From Peribacillus simplex (GTDB taxonomy: Bacteria; Bacillota; Bacilli; Bacillales; DSM-1321), in assembly GCF_900156045.1 (NCBI RefSeq), contig NZ_FTMX01000010.1, forward strand, positions 1-64,000: 64,000 nt of DNA, written 5' to 3'. The notes beneath the pieces were generated by a model. The model searched no databases. It saw only the letters and a list, made by a program, of their open reading frames with translations, and was not told the origin of the DNA. A program made the translations under genes and the position numbers. Below are positions 45,266 to 54,769 of the stretch, in pieces (positions within the stretch are counted from its first letter, which is position 1; each line of letters starts with the position of its first letter).

Positions 45266-46288
45266 ATGAGTATACAAAATCAACAAATCCTTTTAGCTAA
45301 ACGGCCAGAAGGTGTACCTAGTGAGGATACATTTGAATTTCGTAACATTTCTGTTGATACTCCCGCTGAGGACCAAGTTCTTGTAAAAACAATCTATTTA
45401 TCAGTAGATCCCTACATGAGATGGCGTATGAATGCAGGTAAGTCCTATGTTGAACCGTATAAAGTAAACGAGCCCATTTCTGGAGCTGCTATAGGAGAAG
45501 TTGTAAAATCCAATTCGAAAAAATTTAAAGTTGGGGATTTAGTCCAAGGTGGGCTAAATTGGCAGTTATACAATGTCGTTGATGACTTATCTCTTCGAAA
45601 GATAGCCCAACTTGATGTCCCAATATCCGCTTATTTAAGCGTCCTAGGCATGACTGGATTAACCGCCTATTTTGGACTACTTGATATAGGGCAACCGAAG
45701 GAAGGGGAAACTGTAGTCGTCTCAGGTGCAGCAGGTGCTGTAGGTTCAATTGTTGGGCAGATTGCAAAAATAAAAGGTGCCAGAGTAGTTGGCATTGCTG
45801 GAACGGATGAAAAAGTTGACTACTTAGAAAATGAACTAGGCTTTGACAAAGCTATTAATTATAAAACAACCGGAGATATTTTAAGTGCTCTTGAACAAGC
45901 GTGCCCAAATGGTGTCGATGTCTATTTCGATAACGTCGGTGGTATCATTTCTGATGCAGTAATGAGTTTGTTAAACGATTTTGCTCGAGTGCCTTTATGC
46001 GGCATAATTTCATCCTATAATAAAAATCCAAATGAAGATGTTGGACCTCGTATACAGCCTTTGCTGTTAAAGACTCATTCTTTAATTAAAGGCTTTCTCG
46101 TTGGTGATTACAGGGAGCGTTTTGAAGAAGGTTATAGAGACCTTACAAAGTGGTTATCTCAGGGTAAACTTAAATCCGAAGAAACAATTATTGAAGGCTT
46201 TGAAAATGTTCCGAAGGCATTTCTTGATTTATTTGAAGGTAAGAATCTCGGGAAGCAGCTTGTAAAGGTTAGTGAGTCATCTAAATAA
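45266..46288 (+). CDS. NADP-dependent MDR reductase (CurA/leukotriene-B4-dehydrogenase group)
   Basis: The 340-residue protein starts QQILLAKRPEGVPSEDTFEF and carries YLSVDPYMRWRMN, GMTGLTAYFGLLDIG, VVVSGAAGAVGSIVGQIAK and VDVYFDNVGG, all typical of the zinc-free medium-chain reductases that reduce alpha,beta-unsaturated ketones and aldehydes with NADPH. With the DJ-1 protein it would detoxify reactive carbonyls. The start follows aaggaaggctgagggag. Confidence 0.94.
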   Translation: MSIQNQQILLAKRPEGVPSEDTFEFRNISVDTPAEDQVLVKTIYLSVDPYMRWRMNAGKSYVEPYKVNEPISGAAIGEVVKSNSKKFKVGDLVQGGLNWQLYNVVDDLSLRKIAQLDVPISAYLSVLGMTGLTAYFGLLDIGQPKEGETVVVSGAAGAVGSIVGQIAKIKGARVVGIAGTDEKVDYLENELGFDKAINYKTTGDILSALEQACPNGVDVYFDNVGGIISDAVMSLLNDFARVPLCGIISSYNKNPNEDVGPRIQPLLLKTHSLIKGFLVGDYRERFEEGYRDLTKWLSQGKLKSEETIIEGFENVPKAFLDLFEGKNLGKQLVKVSESSK

Positions 46289-46295
46289 TACTTCT

Positions 46296-46317
46296 CCGCC
46301 ATCATCTTTGATGGCGG
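46296..46317 (+). terminator. intraoperon hairpin
   Basis: CCGCCATCA pairs perfectly with TGATGGCGG around a 4-base loop right after the reductase stop. There is no T-run, so it may stabilise the upstream mRNA or attenuate the tautomerase gene. Confidence 0.6.
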
Positions 46318-46361
46318 TGCTTGATAACATAGACATTATAAAAAAAGGAAGGTTGGAAATT

Positions 46362-46556
46362 ATGCCATTTATAAGTGTAAAGGTATTAGAAGGTAAGACG
46401 AAAGAACAAAAGAGAAAATTTGTCAAGAGAATGACTAAAGTTGTTATGGAAACTTTTGAAGTTGACGAGGACCGTGTATTTATTTTTATTGAAGATATAA
46501 AAAAGGATAATTACGGGAAAAAGGGTAAATTATTATCTGATTTTGATCTGAATTAA
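46362..46556 (+). CDS. 4-oxalocrotonate tautomerase family protein
   Basis: The 64-residue protein starts M-P-F-I-S-V-K-V, so Pro-1 after Met removal is the catalytic base. It has the helical K-T-K-E-Q-K-R-K-F-V-K-R-M-T segment and VFIFIEDIKKDNYGKKGKL. It should form the usual hexamer or dimer and tautomerise enol/keto acids. The ATG at 46362 has AAGGAAGG upstream, about 9 bases away. It is the third gene of the DJ-1/reductase group. Confidence 0.93.
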   Translation: MPFISVKVLEGKTKEQKRKFVKRMTKVVMETFEVDEDRVFIFIEDIKKDNYGKKGKLLSDFDLN

Positions 46557-46705
46557 AATAATATTTTGGGTTCCACCTATTACCGTGAGTAATTTTAGGT
46601 TTATCAAATTAACCACTAGCCTATATAGCTAGTGGTTTTAAAGTAATTAATGATTTTTAAAAATATTATTATGTTGGTGAATAATCTTATTGGAAAGGGA
46701 CCTGT

Positions 46706-47299
46706 TTATCTCATTAATCCCTTTATTACCACTTCAAATAAGTTCTCTTGTTCATCTTTTAATGAATAATTGCCTTTATTTATGCTCCAATCATATAATA
46801 TCCCCCTTATCACCCGGATAAGGATTGTACTCATCTGTTCAGGTGTTAAATCTTCACGAAATTCCCTCTTCTTCTGTCCCTCTTCACATAAATTGTACAT
46901 AATCTGATTAAGTGGCCTGCCCGGAATTAAGAAAAAGCTTTCCCTCTCCGTATTCAATTCCTGTTCATAAATTGTTCGCATAACATCCCATCCCAAATTT
47001 ATCTGCATGTACTCCATTTGCATGGAAAAGAACAATTTCAATTTTTGTTCCACTGATTCTAGATGATCCAGTTTAGGCAATAGCTCTTCAAAGTAAAAAC
47101 CATCTATTTCTTTGAATTTCTCTAAAAAAATGTCGTGTTTGCTTTTAAAGTGATTGTAAAAAGCACCTTTAGAAGTCGATGTCCTTTTAATGATTTCATC
47201 AACTGTTACATTATTGAACCCTCTTTCATTGAACAACTCCAGAGCTGTCTTTAATATTTTCCTTTTTGTCTGTAATGCTTTTTGCTGTCTTAAATTCAT
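46706..47299 (-). CDS. TetR/AcrR-family regulator of the paired-palindrome regulon
   Basis: The 197-residue protein has the HTH TALELFNERGFNNVTVDEII and TSTSKGAFYNHFKSKHDIF, and a C-terminal domain with GWDVMRTIYEQELNTERESF and RPLNQIMYNLCEEGQKKREF. A paired AGAC-N4-GTCT-type operator lies just upstream (47343-47383), and the same arrangement recurs before the MFS gene at 53912 and the monooxygenase operon at 55383. A decayed paralogue at 54770-55094 shares these signature segments. It probably represses all three units. Confidence 0.9.
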   Translation of the reverse strand: MNLRQQKALQTKRKILKTALELFNERGFNNVTVDEIIKRTSTSKGAFYNHFKSKHDIFLEKFKEIDGFYFEELLPKLDHLESVEQKLKLFFSMQMEYMQINLGWDVMRTIYEQELNTERESFFLIPGRPLNQIMYNLCEEGQKKREFREDLTPEQMSTILIRVIRGILYDWSINKGNYSLKDEQENLFEVVIKGLMR

Positions 47300-47333
47300 A
47301 GACCATCAACCTTTCTAAAAATTTTAAATTAAC

Positions 47334-47383
47334 TTGACAATAAGACCGTGGTCTGCGAAATTGTATTTTATAGACTATGGTCT
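47334..47383 (+). promoter_or_regulatory. paired-palindrome operator 1
   Basis: A -35 TTGACA (47334-47339) is followed after 3 bases by AGACCGTGGTCT (47343-47354) and then by AGACTATGGTCT (47372-47383), with centres 29 bp apart. It lies between the TetR gene and the acyl-CoA dehydrogenase relic. The TTGACA reads rightward, toward the relic. Confidence 0.78.
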
Positions 47384-47964
47384 GTTTTTTCGATAATCAT
47401 ATTTGAGTCAAAAAGCACCAATAAATAAAATCACTTATATAAATGAGAGATTTGTACTAAGTTAAAAGTGTTTTGGAAATTCTTAACTCGTAGTCGCCAA
47501 CCATTTTTCCTTTTGGAAGTATTTAAGTTCTTGTTGTCATTAGAGATACTGAGTCACTCGAAAACAAGACCTTGGCACAACAGTAACCGTTGTCTATTTG
47601 TGACTATAGCAACTATAACTGTAATTATACTAAAAGTTCTGTACTTGAGATACGCTTTGGAATAGTAAAACGGTTACTCCATAGAGAAATGGGGAAATAC
47701 GATGAACTTCAGTTAACAGAAGAGCATAAAATGATCTGTTAGATGGTGCGAGATTTAGCACGAAAAGAAGTACTTCCAGCATCATAGGCCAAATGGGGAA
47801 GGGGGAACACTAAATTTTGGTGGAGTCTTTATCTTTTTTGCAGCAGAAACTGCCCTAGTAGCTTTATGTACAATGATTCTTAAAGAGAATCAGATAAAGA
47901 CTGTTGCTAAATATAATTTTTTTTATTCAACATATTGCAAAGACTCGGTGGGGAGTGTTTTTTT
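47384..47964. other. spacer with gene relics
   Basis: Apart from the acyl-CoA dehydrogenase relic, a further protein-like piece follows at about 47820-47925 (FGGVFIFFAAETALVALCTM) that I cannot assign. Nothing else in the stretch is convincing. Confidence 0.4.
47701..47799 (+). pseudogene. acyl-CoA dehydrogenase, N-terminal relic
   Basis: The frame reads LQLTEEHKMIC, stop, MVRDLARKEVLPAS, stop, AKWG. This is the conserved first helix region of acyl-CoA dehydrogenases (L-T-E-E-x-K-M-I-R-D-M-V-R-D-F-A). Two in-frame stops and the missing remainder make it dead. It lies downstream of operator 1, so an acyl-CoA dehydrogenase may once have been part of the TetR regulon. Confidence 0.65.
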
Positions 47965-48147
47965 ATGAAAGCTGTGAATCAGGAGCTAGAAGATATAGAA
48001 TTACTACGTAAGAGCATGTATGATTTAGCTGAAAAGTACGGATTGACACACCCAAAGGTAGTAAGAGTCAGTCAAAAACTTGACCTTGCACATAATAAAT
48101 TTATTCAACAAAGAGTTTGTACTTCAAATAATAAAAACGATAACTAA
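47965..48147 (+). CDS. Spo0E-like aspartyl-phosphate phosphatase
   Basis: The 60-residue protein has the Spo0E family pattern: a first helix IELLRKSMYDLAEKYGLTHP, a loop, and a second helix with the signature V-S-Q-K-L-D-L-A-H-N-K-F (S-Q-x-L-D). Family members dephosphorylate Spo0A-P and so delay sporulation. I start at the ATG at 47965, 8 bases after GGGGAGTG. It lies just upstream of the ger operon and is read in the same direction. Confidence 0.93.
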   Translation: MKAVNQELEDIELLRKSMYDLAEKYGLTHPKVVRVSQKLDLAHNKFIQQRVCTSNNKNDN

Positions 48148-48318
48148 TAACAAACTTGAATCACTCAAAAATGATGTTTTAGTAAAAACGGAATATATAT
48201 AAGAAGTTGGTCACTTTGCATTTGATAAACAGTTTTTTTAGTAAGTCTAATATTTATATAATTGATTGTTAATACTAAGAATAAGACTAGTTTATTGAAG
48301 GTAGAAAAGGTGATGCCC

Positions 48319-49830
48319 GTGAAATATTTGTCCGGAAAAAAAACTGAATTTTCTCAAGAGTATTCAAGTTTAAAAGAACTTCTAGAGCAGGCTTCAAAAT
48401 CGAGTGATTTTTATCAATTTACGTTCACGAATAAGTCTATACACATTAACTTCTATTACTATAACTCTCTTGTGGACGAAAAAAAAATTCATGAACATAT
48501 ATTACCTAGTATCCAATCTGAAAAAGCTAAAATAAAAAATTTACAGGATCTAATTAATCATATACCGATTGAAGGGATTGAAATATGTTCTGATCTTAAA
48601 GAAATCATACTTCATTTGACACAGGGCTATATTTATATCCAACTTGCTGGCAGGGAACATGAAGGCATTATTGTTAGCCTTGTGGATTTGAAGCGAGGAT
48701 ATAGAGATCAAAATGATTCAGAAAATGAGTACAGCGTGGTCGGGCCAAAGGTTGGATTCGTTGAAGATCTTAGTACGAATATTAATTTACTTCGGAAAAA
48801 TATTGTATCTGAAAAACTTATTTTTGAGGAACATACAATAGGATCCATTTCAAAAACAAGGGTTGTTATTGCCTATTTAGAGGGTGTAACCAATCCTGAA
48901 CATGTTAATACGGTTAGGCAAAGGTTAGTTGATTTGGATTTCGATATAGTTTATGACAGTTCAAATCTTGACCAAATTATTTCTGATAACTCAAAAACCC
49001 CCTTTCCTTTGTTATTTTCTACAGAACGAGTGGATCGGGCAACCTATATGTTATCAGCCGGGCAAGTAGCTATTTTAAGTAGCGGTTCTCCTTATCTGAT
49101 TTCTGGTCCAACTACTGTATTTGATTTTTTTGTATCGCCTGAAGATTATTACCTCCCTTGGATATTGGGATCGTTTTTTCGTCTGGTTAGATACATTGCA
49201 GTATTATTATCAATTTTAGGAACTCCAATATATGTGGCGATTGTAACATTTCATTACGAGATGGTTCCGAAAGATTTATTAGGTCCTATTATTGAGTCAA
49301 GAGCAGATGTTCCGTTTCCCCCTTTGATTGAAGCAATCTTTCTAGAAATAACGATTGAGCTTTTACGAGAAGCAGGTGCAAGATTACCAACAAAAGTCGG
49401 ACAAACATTAGGAATTGTGGGTGGTATTGTAATTGGGCAAGCTGCCGTACAAGCTGCACTAACGAGTAACATTCTTTTAATCATTGTTTCTCTTTCTGCA
49501 TTATCATCTTTTACCACACCGATTTTTAAGATGTCAAATACGATACGGTTTTTAAGGTTTCCACTTATCGTGTTAGCTTCAATATGGGGTGGGTTTGGTA
49601 TAATTGTTGGAATTACAGTTTTGCTGGGACATTTACTAAGGTTAAAATCATTAGGTACTCCATATCTTGTTCCATTATATCCTTTTCGCCCGACAGATTT
49701 AGGAGATACCTTTTACAGGTCATCTTTTAGTCTTACTTCAAAAAGACCTAGTTTTCTCCGACCCCTGCATCTACATAAATATAAGGTGAAAAAGAATAAA
49801 GATGTAATGGATGATTATAATAATGAATAA
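48319..49830 (+). CDS. gerKA: GerA-type germinant receptor A subunit
   Basis: The protein of about 503 residues has the two N-terminal soluble subdomains of GerA proteins, then the membrane part with VFDFFVSPEDYYLPWILGSF, YVAIVTFHYEMVPKDLLGPI, EAIFLEITIELLREAGARLP and TLGIVGGIVIGQAAVQAALT. The polar tail ends in K-V-K-K-N-K. The GTG at 48319 follows AAAAGGTG; an upstream TTG lacks a site. It starts a complete A-C-B operon whose product sits in the spore inner membrane and triggers germination. The germinant cannot be read from sequence, so the gene name is by family only. Confidence 0.93.
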   Translation: MKYLSGKKTEFSQEYSSLKELLEQASKSSDFYQFTFTNKSIHINFYYYNSLVDEKKIHEHILPSIQSEKAKIKNLQDLINHIPIEGIEICSDLKEIILHLTQGYIYIQLAGREHEGIIVSLVDLKRGYRDQNDSENEYSVVGPKVGFVEDLSTNINLLRKNIVSEKLIFEEHTIGSISKTRVVIAYLEGVTNPEHVNTVRQRLVDLDFDIVYDSSNLDQIISDNSKTPFPLLFSTERVDRATYMLSAGQVAILSSGSPYLISGPTTVFDFFVSPEDYYLPWILGSFFRLVRYIAVLLSILGTPIYVAIVTFHYEMVPKDLLGPIIESRADVPFPPLIEAIFLEITIELLREAGARLPTKVGQTLGIVGGIVIGQAAVQAALTSNILLIIVSLSALSSFTTPIFKMSNTIRFLRFPLIVLASIWGGFGIIVGITVLLGHLLRLKSLGTPYLVPLYPFRPTDLGDTFYRSSFSLTSKRPSFLRPLHLHKYKVKKNKDVMDDYNNE

Positions 49831-49864
49831 AACCCATTATTACTATATTGGAGAAAAATTATAG

Positions 49865-50938
49865 ATGAGAAACTGGATAATTCTAATAGTTTTTTGCTTT
49901 ATAACAGCAGGGTGTGATAGAGATAAGACAATTGATGAAATAAAAATTATACAAAGTTTAGGGTATGACATTGAAGGAGATAAAATTATAGGTAGTGCAT
50001 CCTATCCAGTATATGTTAAATCCACACAGAATCCACCTGAATTTAAATTATTAACAGCAAAATCAGACACAAGTCACGGCATATTTACTTCTTTTACATA
50101 TCAATCACCTTATCCAATTGAGATTGGACAAACTCGTTCAATATTACTTGGTGAAGAGTTTGCAAAAAGAGGTATTTCTGAGGTAATTGGTACTCTTGTA
50201 AGAGATCCGATTATGGGAAGCAATGCGAAGATTGTGATATCAAAACAATCAGCAAGAACTATACTAAGTGAAATGATGAAATATCCACCCTTTTACATGT
50301 CTAATATTATAGAGCAGAACATGGTTACCGGAAATATGCCACAGTCCAATGTTCATTCTGTATTATTTCAATATTATGGTGATGGTCAAGATATATCTCT
50401 TCCTTTTATTAGACTAAACGAATCGGGTTCTCTTGAAATGGACGGACTTGGCGTTTTTAAAAAAGATAAGCTAAAGTTACATTTAAATAATACGGAAACA
50501 TTTTTATTCAAACTAATAACAAATAAAAAAATTCATGGTTATATGGAGTTCGTAACTGAGGAAAAGGAAAAGATTTTTTTAAAAGTCATGTACGGTCAAA
50601 ATCAACTCTCAGTAGTAAACTCAGGAGACAAACCTAGAGTCAAACTTAATTTAACTCTTAACATTCTATTGAAAGACTTTCCTTCCGAATTGGACTTATC
50701 CAATAAAAAGGATGCACTACTTATAACGAATAAAACCGAAGAGCATTTATCTAAGAAAGTGAAAGAGTTAATAGAGACTTTCCGAGATAATCAGTTGGAC
50801 CCTATAGGTATTGGTGATGCTTTCAGGGGAAAGGAAAGGGACTGGAACCAAAAAAACTTTGATGAAAAAATTTATCCAAACCTTAGTTTTGAAGTTTATG
50901 TAAAATGTAATTTATTACAGTCAGGAGTGGGAGACTAG
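49865..50938 (+). CDS. gerKC: GerC-type germinant receptor lipoprotein
   Basis: The 357-residue protein has a lipoprotein signal (NWIILIVFCFITAGC, lipobox I-T-A-G-C) and the Ger(x)C domains: IIQSLGYDIEGDKIIGSASY, SILLGEEFAKRGISEVIGTL, VRDPIMGSNAKIVISK and the C-terminal DPIGIGDAFRGKERDWNQ. It is anchored to the outer face of the spore inner membrane. It follows gerA by 34 bases and overlaps gerB by one base. Confidence 0.94.
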   Translation: MRNWIILIVFCFITAGCDRDKTIDEIKIIQSLGYDIEGDKIIGSASYPVYVKSTQNPPEFKLLTAKSDTSHGIFTSFTYQSPYPIEIGQTRSILLGEEFAKRGISEVIGTLVRDPIMGSNAKIVISKQSARTILSEMMKYPPFYMSNIIEQNMVTGNMPQSNVHSVLFQYYGDGQDISLPFIRLNESGSLEMDGLGVFKKDKLKLHLNNTETFLFKLITNKKIHGYMEFVTEEKEKIFLKVMYGQNQLSVVNSGDKPRVKLNLTLNILLKDFPSELDLSNKKDALLITNKTEEHLSKKVKELIETFRDNQLDPIGIGDAFRGKERDWNQKNFDEKIYPNLSFEVYVKCNLLQSGVGD

Positions 50939-52026
50939 TGAAACAAGTGGTTGAAGAAAAATACCTAGTCTCATCCTTTCTGATCTTTTTTTTAATTCAT
51001 TCTTCTCAAACTGGTATTGGACTTTTAACTTTTCAAAGGATCATAATTGAGGATGCAGGATATGATGCCTGGATATCAGTCATTATTACAGGATTAAGCG
51101 TCCATCTGTTAATGTGGATGATTTTTAAGATGTTTAAAAGCCCAACAAATGATGTAATTTCTGTTCATCAATTTTGTTTTGGGAATTTTATTGGGAATAT
51201 ATTATCTATCCTTTTAGCCGCCTATTTTTTATTATTAGCAATTACTGTCTTTCGTACTTATATAGATATCATTCAGGTTTGGGTCTTTCCATTATTACCA
51301 ACATGGGAACTTGGCTTGGTATTAGGTTTTATTATCTACTATTTAGTTTCTGGTGGATTTAGAGTATTAACAGGGATTAGTTTTTTGGGTGTTATACTTC
51401 CTTCTATTTTAATTTTCACTTTATTTTTCCCATTACAATACGCAAAATTTTCTAACTTGCTACCAGTAATGAATCATTCAGTCATTGATTTATTATATTC
51501 TTCAAAATCATCAACAATTATTTTTTTAGGATTTGAAACCTTACTCATTTATTTTCCATTTATTAAAAATCCTCGTAAATCAGAAAAGTGGGCTCATCTG
51601 GCATTAGTGTATACAACATTGTTGTATACACTAGTTACTTTGGTTTCTTTTGTGTATTTTAGTGAAGGACAATTGAAGCATACTCTATGGCCTACATTAG
51701 TTATGACTAAAATAATTGAATTGCCTTTTCTCGAGAGATTCGAGTACATCTTTATTTTTACTTGGTTATTAGTCATTATACCAACTGTATGTATACCAAT
51801 TTGGTGTTCCACACGAATTCTAAAAAAGATTTCCAAAGTTAAACCAAAAATCTCGTTAATAGTTATAATGGTTCTAATTTTAGTTTGTTCAATATTTACA
51901 AATGAACGATTAAAAGTAGATGTATTAAATACACTTGTTTCTACAGTAGGATTTTATTTTGTTTATTGTTATATTCCGTTTCTATTCATTATTTCAAGTA
52001 TTATCAAGAAGGTTCATAGAACTTAG
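50938..52026 (+). CDS. gerKB: GerB-type germinant receptor permease subunit
   Basis: The 362-residue integral membrane protein fits GerAB/GerKB: LVSSFLIFFLIHSSQTGIG, YDAWISVIITGLSVHLLMWM, SSKSSTIIFLGFETLLIYFP, and a final helix IPFLFIISSIIKK. The GTG start overlaps the gerC stop (TAGTG), with AGGAGTGGG upstream, so translation is coupled. It completes an intact receptor set, unlike the broken locus at 35.9-37.7 kb. Confidence 0.93.
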   Translation: MKQVVEEKYLVSSFLIFFLIHSSQTGIGLLTFQRIIIEDAGYDAWISVIITGLSVHLLMWMIFKMFKSPTNDVISVHQFCFGNFIGNILSILLAAYFLLLAITVFRTYIDIIQVWVFPLLPTWELGLVLGFIIYYLVSGGFRVLTGISFLGVILPSILIFTLFFPLQYAKFSNLLPVMNHSVIDLLYSSKSSTIIFLGFETLLIYFPFIKNPRKSEKWAHLALVYTTLLYTLVTLVSFVYFSEGQLKHTLWPTLVMTKIIELPFLERFEYIFIFTWLLVIIPTVCIPIWCSTRILKKISKVKPKISLIVIMVLILVCSIFTNERLKVDVLNTLVSTVGFYFVYCYIPFLFIISSIIKKVHRT

Positions 52027-52583
52027 AAAGGGAATGGAAATAAAGTACTGACAATTTCTACTGGGGTGATGGTGTTATGATTATTCCAACCCCGAGCGTC
52101 GTTTTAATACTTTTATAAAGAAGAAAATTGGATCATAGTGAATCTATTGTAGTACCTTTCCCTGTTTCTGTAAGTTAGCATCAACATAAAGAGAAGGAAC
52201 GCCAACACGCATGCCTTCTGAAGAAGAAGTGCTTCAATCTCCCAAATGGTTGGATAAAAAAGGTGATGTTGAAAATTGAGCATTTTTACTTGGGTTTTAC
52301 ATGAAGATTCCTTGTGTAATCCCCAGTGGGCTGTAGTAGCTAACTAATGAAAATTAATTGCTAGTGTATTTCAGCCATTTTGGTAAGCCTTATATCAAGA
52401 CTGTAGGCCAGATTAAACGCGGATGAGATGGCATCGGTATAATCAAAAAGGACAGCTTCATAGTAGAAGTCTGTCCTAAAATTAAATGAAGTTAATTCAC
52501 TATTGTTTGATTAAATAGCACAAAGTAGCATTCCGTTAAAATCTAGTTAGTTTCTTATATTCACATTAGGTTTGCATTGAGCT
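52027..52583. other. spacer with decayed coding DNA and a hairpin
   Basis: A short frame (MPSEEEVLQSPKWLDKKGDV) near 52210-52280 is protein-like but ends at a stop and has no family I know. An 11-bp hairpin AGGACAGCTTC / GAAG(T)CTGTCCT lies at 52448-52478 and may terminate transcription. No intact gene is visible. Confidence 0.4.
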
Positions 52584-53912
52584 CTAATTAAGATGTTCCT
52601 CTTTGTTCATCAATGGATTAGCAACAGTCGTTACCTGATTCTCTTTAAGAAATATTGCACAAATAGCAGCCAGTGCCGATACTGCGGCAAAAAAGATAAA
52701 GACTCCACCAAAATCTTGTGTTCCATTTGTTCCTACTTTTACTAAATAACCTGCGACAAGAGGAGAAACAAAAGCACCCATTTGGCCAATTCCATTAGCT
52801 AACCCCGTAGCGCTTCCAACTACATTCTTTGGATATCGTTTTGGTAAGTAAGCATAGATGGAGCCGCAGTTTAAGTTAACAAAGAAACCCACAAGCAAAA
52901 GTAGAAAAAGTAAAGAACTTGTATTCCCATTTTCGACCGATCCAAGCATCCATAACACAGGAATACTTCCTATATACCCGATTAAAGCAATAGGTTTCAT
53001 ACGATAAAGAACTTTATCCATCAGCCATCCTCCTAGCATCATAGCGAAGAAAGCAACGATGTAAGGCGCAGAAACTAAAAAGCCCATTTCTTTAATATTA
53101 AACCCATGCTGGGTAACCAAAAAAGTCGTTAACCAAGTTGTAGTTCCCCAATAAACGGCTAATTGGCAAAAAAGAAGCAGAGTATAGATATAAAAATGAA
53201 AATCTTTTAGGAAAAGACCATAGCTTTTTCTTTTCTCTTCCCTCGAGTAATTTTCATTAGGAGATTCGTTTTTGTCATCGATATCTTGATCCTTACTTAA
53301 CCTTCCTTTATCGATCATTTCTTTTGGTGAATCTTTCACAAAATACCAAAGTAATATAATGCCAATAATACCTGGGATAGCAAGAACATAGAATACAGGT
53401 CTCCAATGCCCAGCGAAAAAGTAGAAAGAGATATTAGTAACTATGACGGGTACAACTGCGGGTGCTACTGCCCAGGATGTTGCGAAAAACGAAATTGCTC
53501 TTCCTCTTTCTTTTCGGGGAAACCAGTTGTTTATTGCTCGGATTGCTGGAGCAAAATGATGTCCCTCCCCTAATCCAAGACCAATTCTCAGAAATAAAAA
53601 TTGTGTAAAGTTTTTAACTGCCCCTGTTAATGCCGTGACAAAAGTAAATACTGTAATTGCAATGTACATTACCTTTTTAGGACCAATTTTATCTGCAAGA
53701 AACCCTGCGCTTATTTGAGCGGCAGCATAAGCAAAGAAAAACACAGATGCAAGTTGCCCTACTTCAACAGGAGTTAAGTTTAAATCTTTCTGAATGAATG
53801 GCAGAAATGTTAAGACAGCCATCCTATCAAAATAATTAATAATATAGATCAACCAGAGAATGACAAGAACGACATACCGATATCCCCATGCTTTATTAAT
53901 AACTTTAGCCAA
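52584..53912 (-). CDS. MFS transporter, anion:cation symporter type
   Basis: The protein of about 442 residues matches the ACS family (GudP/ExuT-like): RYVVLVILWLIYIINYFDRM, LPFIQKDLNLTPVEVGQLAS, AGFLADKIGPKKVM, GLGLGEGHHFAPAIRAINNW and FPRKERGRAISFFATSWAVA. It imports organic anions with protons. The TTG at 53912 is 6 bases after AAAGGAGAG; an upstream ATG has no site. Operator 2 faces it from 54.7 kb, about 750 bp upstream across decayed DNA, so it may belong to the monooxygenase regulon as the uptake system. Confidence 0.9.
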   Translation of the reverse strand: MAKVINKAWGYRYVVLVILWLIYIINYFDRMAVLTFLPFIQKDLNLTPVEVGQLASVFFFAYAAAQISAGFLADKIGPKKVMYIAITVFTFVTALTGAVKNFTQFLFLRIGLGLGEGHHFAPAIRAINNWFPRKERGRAISFFATSWAVAPAVVPVIVTNISFYFFAGHWRPVFYVLAIPGIIGIILLWYFVKDSPKEMIDKGRLSKDQDIDDKNESPNENYSREEKRKSYGLFLKDFHFYIYTLLLFCQLAVYWGTTTWLTTFLVTQHGFNIKEMGFLVSAPYIVAFFAMMLGGWLMDKVLYRMKPIALIGYIGSIPVLWMLGSVENGNTSSLLFLLLLVGFFVNLNCGSIYAYLPKRYPKNVVGSATGLANGIGQMGAFVSPLVAGYLVKVGTNGTQDFGGVFIFFAAVSALAAICAIFLKENQVTTVANPLMNKEEHLN

Positions 53913-53942
53913 TTTTATCTCTCCTTTTTTATGAATTATCAA

Positions 53943-54655
53943 TCAAATGCTCTTCTTTATTTCTTCCAGTTATCTTTAGAAGGGGTCTGAAAAGCTTTTG
54001 AGTCAGTCCCATCTAACTTGCATTCACTTTTGACGAAACACACGAGCCATCACCAGTAATGATCGTTTGATCAGATAAATCGAATAATTCTTGCGTTTTG
54101 TTTTATCTCCCCTAAGTTATTTTGATATTGTCTTTCCATTTTTCTAATTCAGGTCGCGCTATGTGGCGAACCTTCATTAGTTTAATCAGCAAGTTTTAGC
54201 TTTCTTGCATTTGCTGATTGTGCTCTAAGAGAAATATTTTTGCTCATGCCTGCTACTCTAAATTCCTGAATCGGACGGTCATTGTAATATAAGTTCCATA
54301 TTTGGAGCGTTTACTTAATCATCGAAATGAAGGTCGTTAAACCACACCTTTGTTTTACAAGTCTTACCAAGACACTCTAAGATTTGAATGCGCTTACATG
54401 TATTCTCTAGTTAAATTCCGCAACGCCAATTAACCTATGCAATGATAAACTCTTCCGTGACCTAACCTACCCCTTTAGCGGTAGGAAATCCCTTTTCAAG
54501 AGATATTTGTTCAGAGGACGCTAAATTAGGCTCAGTTTATTGAAAAGAGGATCGTACTTTACCAAATAAAAGCGGTTTTAATAAATCCATAAAAACCACT
54601 TATTTGGATTAAAAATTTTTATTTTTGTTGTGTGCTGATTTAAAAATGATAATCA
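53943..54655. other. decayed leader between operator 2 and the MFS gene
   Basis: On the minus strand a piece near 54030-54100 reads ELFDLSDQTIITGDGS, reminiscent of an SDR N-terminus (F-D-L-x-x-Q-x-x-I-I-T-G-G-G), and breaks off at a stop. Nothing else is recognisable. The stretch would be the 5' leader of an MFS transcript started at operator 2. Confidence 0.35.
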
Positions 54656-54659
54656 AGAA

Positions 54660-54706
54660 AGACTGCAGTCTATAAATAATTTTACAGACCGCAGTCTTCC
54701 TGTCAA
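54660..54706 (-). promoter_or_regulatory. paired-palindrome operator 2 (faces MFS gene)
   Basis: On the minus strand TTGACA (54706-54701) is followed after 3 bases by a 12-bp site at 54697-54686 and then by AGACTGCAGTCT at 54671-54660, with centres 26 bp apart. The order and the 3-base gap match operators 1 and 3. Confidence 0.8.
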
Positions 54707-54769
54707 GATAATTTTAAATATTCTGAAATGCCACCAATTCCCTAAATATCTTATTATTGCATGCAGCAA

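Noticed and set aside
47468..47665. 65-codon rightward frame
   Set aside because: No ribosome binding site, no family and decayed surroundings.
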